From positions 1-14,164 of the forward strand of contig CALCEK010000248.1 in NCBI GenBank assembly GCA_937900125.1: a DNA stretch of 14,164 nt, given 5' to 3'. Below are positions 12,803-14,164 of this stretch, piece by piece (within the stretch, counting starts at the first letter, position 1; every line of letters starts with the position of its first letter). The DNA comes from an uncultured Treponema sp. GTDB taxonomy: Bacteria > Spirochaetota > Spirochaetia > Treponematales > Treponemataceae. Position numbers and translations under genes: made by a program. The notes under the pieces are model-generated. The model searched no databases and was not told the DNA's origin. It saw nothing but the letters and a program-made list of their open reading frames with translations.

Positions 12803-14164
12803 ATGAAAAGGCGTTTGTATATTAACAGCTTGATTCTTTTGGCATTTTTTTTACTTGGTGCGCAAAGTGCTCTATTTGCGGCTTCTGTCAGCCAAAAATG
12901 CGAAAATCTAATTTCCGATTTTATGACACTTAGGATGAATCTTTCTTTTGAATCCGAATCTTCCGAAGCAATCCAAAAAATCAACGAATTTAAAGAAGAT
13001 TTTGACAAAGAGGTTGGTATAAAGCAATCTCAACATGACGAAATTGTATCATTGACACGTGCTTATGAAGATGCAGATAACAGTGTACAAGGTTTCAATG
13101 ATGAGATAAGCAAATGTGACGAGACCATTGCTCAACTAAGTCGGGACATTAAAAGATTAGACGATTTTATAAATCGGACTACAGACCCCAATCGCAAAGA
13201 AAGGGCAGAAAAACTACGTGACAAGAAAACCAAGGAGAGGGATGATGAGCAATTCAAGAGAGAAAAACATCGTGAAAGAAGCGTAAAAGAGGAGCAAGAC
13301 CGCATGAAAGCCGGGCGTAAACTGAAGAAGCGTAAAGTTGACCCTGCCACTTCGAAGAAAGCACTCGGCACGATGGATGACAAACTCTTGGCCAATGCCT
13401 CCGGTGGAATGTCTAAGTTGATTGGCGGGATGATGAAGAAATCCATACCGATTGCGGCAATTGGAGGTCTTATAAAAGCAATAGAATTTGGTATAGGTAA
13501 AGCAACAGAGTATATTCGTTTAGACACGGAGAATCTTCTTAGGAGTATCAGTTCAAATATGCGTGTCTCAATTAATCAGATGACGGCAAGCATGAATTCT
13601 TGGGAAGATGCCGTAAAAGGGGCATACTCCGCACAGGAATTGGCAATGGATAGTCAGTTGGCAATGGTTGAGGCTCAGAATGCTACAGCAATGGCTAACT
13701 TGAAAATGGCACATACCTGGACCAATTGGATACCCATTTGGGGCGAAGTGAATAAATACCAAGAAGCCGTATTAGAGCAAGAGCAGAAACTGCAAGAAGC
13801 ACGTTTAGGTAATGCTGCAAAGATTCTCAAGCAAGTAAATGAGTTCACAAAGAAGGCAGATGACTATTTGAGGGTACAGGATAAGGCCGTACATAGATAT
13901 CAAGCTGAAACGGGGCTATCTGTAAGTCAGACAAGAGCATTTGAAGACCGGATGCTTGGTATGGGAGAGACCTTTGCCAAATACAACAAGACCATTGAGG
14001 ATGCGTTGAAGATGCAATCACAATATACCGAAGCAAGTGGCAGGTCTGTCAATTTCTCAAACATGGACTATGAAAAGAACTTTGCCGTTGGCCGGTTAGT
14101 CGGTGAGGACAATCTAATGAATTTCGAGGCACAGATGAACTTGTTCAACCAATCTGTTTCGGAT
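12803..14164 (+). CDS. Signal peptide joined to coiled-coil, phage tape-measure-like protein (3'-incomplete, possible chimera)
   Basis: An open frame of 454 codons with no stop, continuing past the window. Residues 1-27 (MKRRLYINSL...ALFAAS) are a good signal peptide cleaved after LFA. Residues 28-69 are an unrecognised short secreted-type segment. From about residue 70 the character changes. Residues 75-180 are highly charged coiled coil (KERDDEQFKREKHRERSVKEE). Residues 203-238 are a Gly/Ala/Ile-rich hydrophobic stretch (MSKLIGGMMKKSIPIAAIGG). Residues 260-454 are Gln/Ala/Met-rich helices (NQMTASMNSWEDAV, LSVSQTRAFEDRMLGMGE). This second part resembles tail tape-measure or internal virion proteins of phages of Bacteroidales, judged by style only. 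Codon use changes at the same place: Lys AAA/AAG 5/0 then 20/17, Glu GAA/GAG 6/0 then 16/17. An assembly join or a real fusion are both possible. Confidence 0.6.
   Translation, partial: MKRRLYINSLILLAFFLLGAQSALFAASVSQKCENLISDFMTLRMNLSFESESSEAIQKINEFKEDFDKEVGIKQSQHDEIVSLTRAYEDADNSVQGFNDEISKCDETIAQLSRDIKRLDDFINRTTDPNRKERAEKLRDKKTKERDDEQFKREKHRERSVKEEQDRMKAGRKLKKRKVDPATSKKALGTMDDKLLANASGGMSKLIGGMMKKSIPIAAIGGLIKAIEFGIGKATEYIRLDTENLLRSISSNMRVSINQMTASMNSWEDAVKGAYSAQELAMDSQLAMVEAQNATAMANLKMAHTWTNWIPIWGEVNKYQEAVLEQEQKLQEARLGNAAKILKQVNEFTKKADDYLRVQDKAVHRYQAETGLSVSQTRAFEDRMLGMGETFAKYNKTIEDALKMQSQYTEASGRSVNFSNMDYEKNFAVGRLVGEDNLMNFEAQMNLFNQSVSD
13005..13025. other. Putative junction between host-like and phage-like sequence
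   Basis: The last host-like codons are GAT TTT GAC AAA and the first of the new style GAG GTT GGT ATA AAG, so the change falls at about 13010. The frame stays open across it. No repeat, att-like core or insertion end is recognisable, so the exact base cannot be fixed by eye. Confidence 0.45.

Noticed and set aside
13132..13527. 131-residue frame on the minus strand
   Set aside because: It lies wholly antisense to the open plus-strand frame and its Ser/Leu-rich composition mirrors that strand; no start signal.

Overview
The window reads as chromosomal DNA of an AT-rich, host-associated bacterium, most likely a Treponema-like spirochaete. The grounds are A/T-ending codons, weak Shine-Dalgarno signals at several genes, a PD-(D/E)XK AAA-ATPase of a type common in Treponema and Bacteroidetes, and a secreted beta-helix protein with a loose spirochaete-like lipobox. 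This placement is an inference, since no rRNA or marker gene is present.

Layout. (1) 2-388 (+): end of a PIN-domain ribonuclease gene, probably cut by the window edge, converging on argH. (2) 4212-595 (-): ilvB (acetolactate synthase large subunit), a short DtxR/MntR-type metal regulator and argH (argininosuccinate lyase), closely spaced and probably partly co-transcribed. The 57-base gap before the regulator holds a perfect palindrome that is a good candidate autoregulatory operator. (3) 5871-4303 (-): an AAA-ATPase/PD-(D/E)XK nuclease-like protein with a near-consensus promoter that appears to make a leaderless mRNA. (4) 5872-6174: an intergenic stretch full of small repeats and palindromes. 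(5) 11190-6175 (-): two half-ABC exporters that form an asymmetric heterodimer, followed after 25 bases by a secreted Ser/Thr-rich parallel beta-helix protein. (6) 11315-12712 (+): a MATE-family efflux protein divergent from the ABC pair. The two transcription units share a short upstream region with a self-complementary ATTATAAT box. (7) 12803-14164 (+): an open reading frame that runs off the window. It starts with an ordinary signal peptide but becomes a coiled-coil, phage tape-measure-like protein.

Functional picture. The left half is amino-acid biosynthesis (branched-chain and arginine) with an embedded metal sensor. The right half is an export island (ABC heterodimer plus MATE) with a cell-surface protein.

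The item most worth attention is the last ORF. Codons 1-69 use only AAA and GAA for Lys and Glu, like the upstream genes. From codon 70 (base 13010) AAG and GAG suddenly make up about half, and the protein changes from a short secreted type to a phage structural type. Either an assembly join or a real phage/host gene fusion lies near 13005-13025. An assembly artefact must be excluded before any biology is claimed. I found no rRNA, tRNA, CRISPR array or intact insertion sequence.
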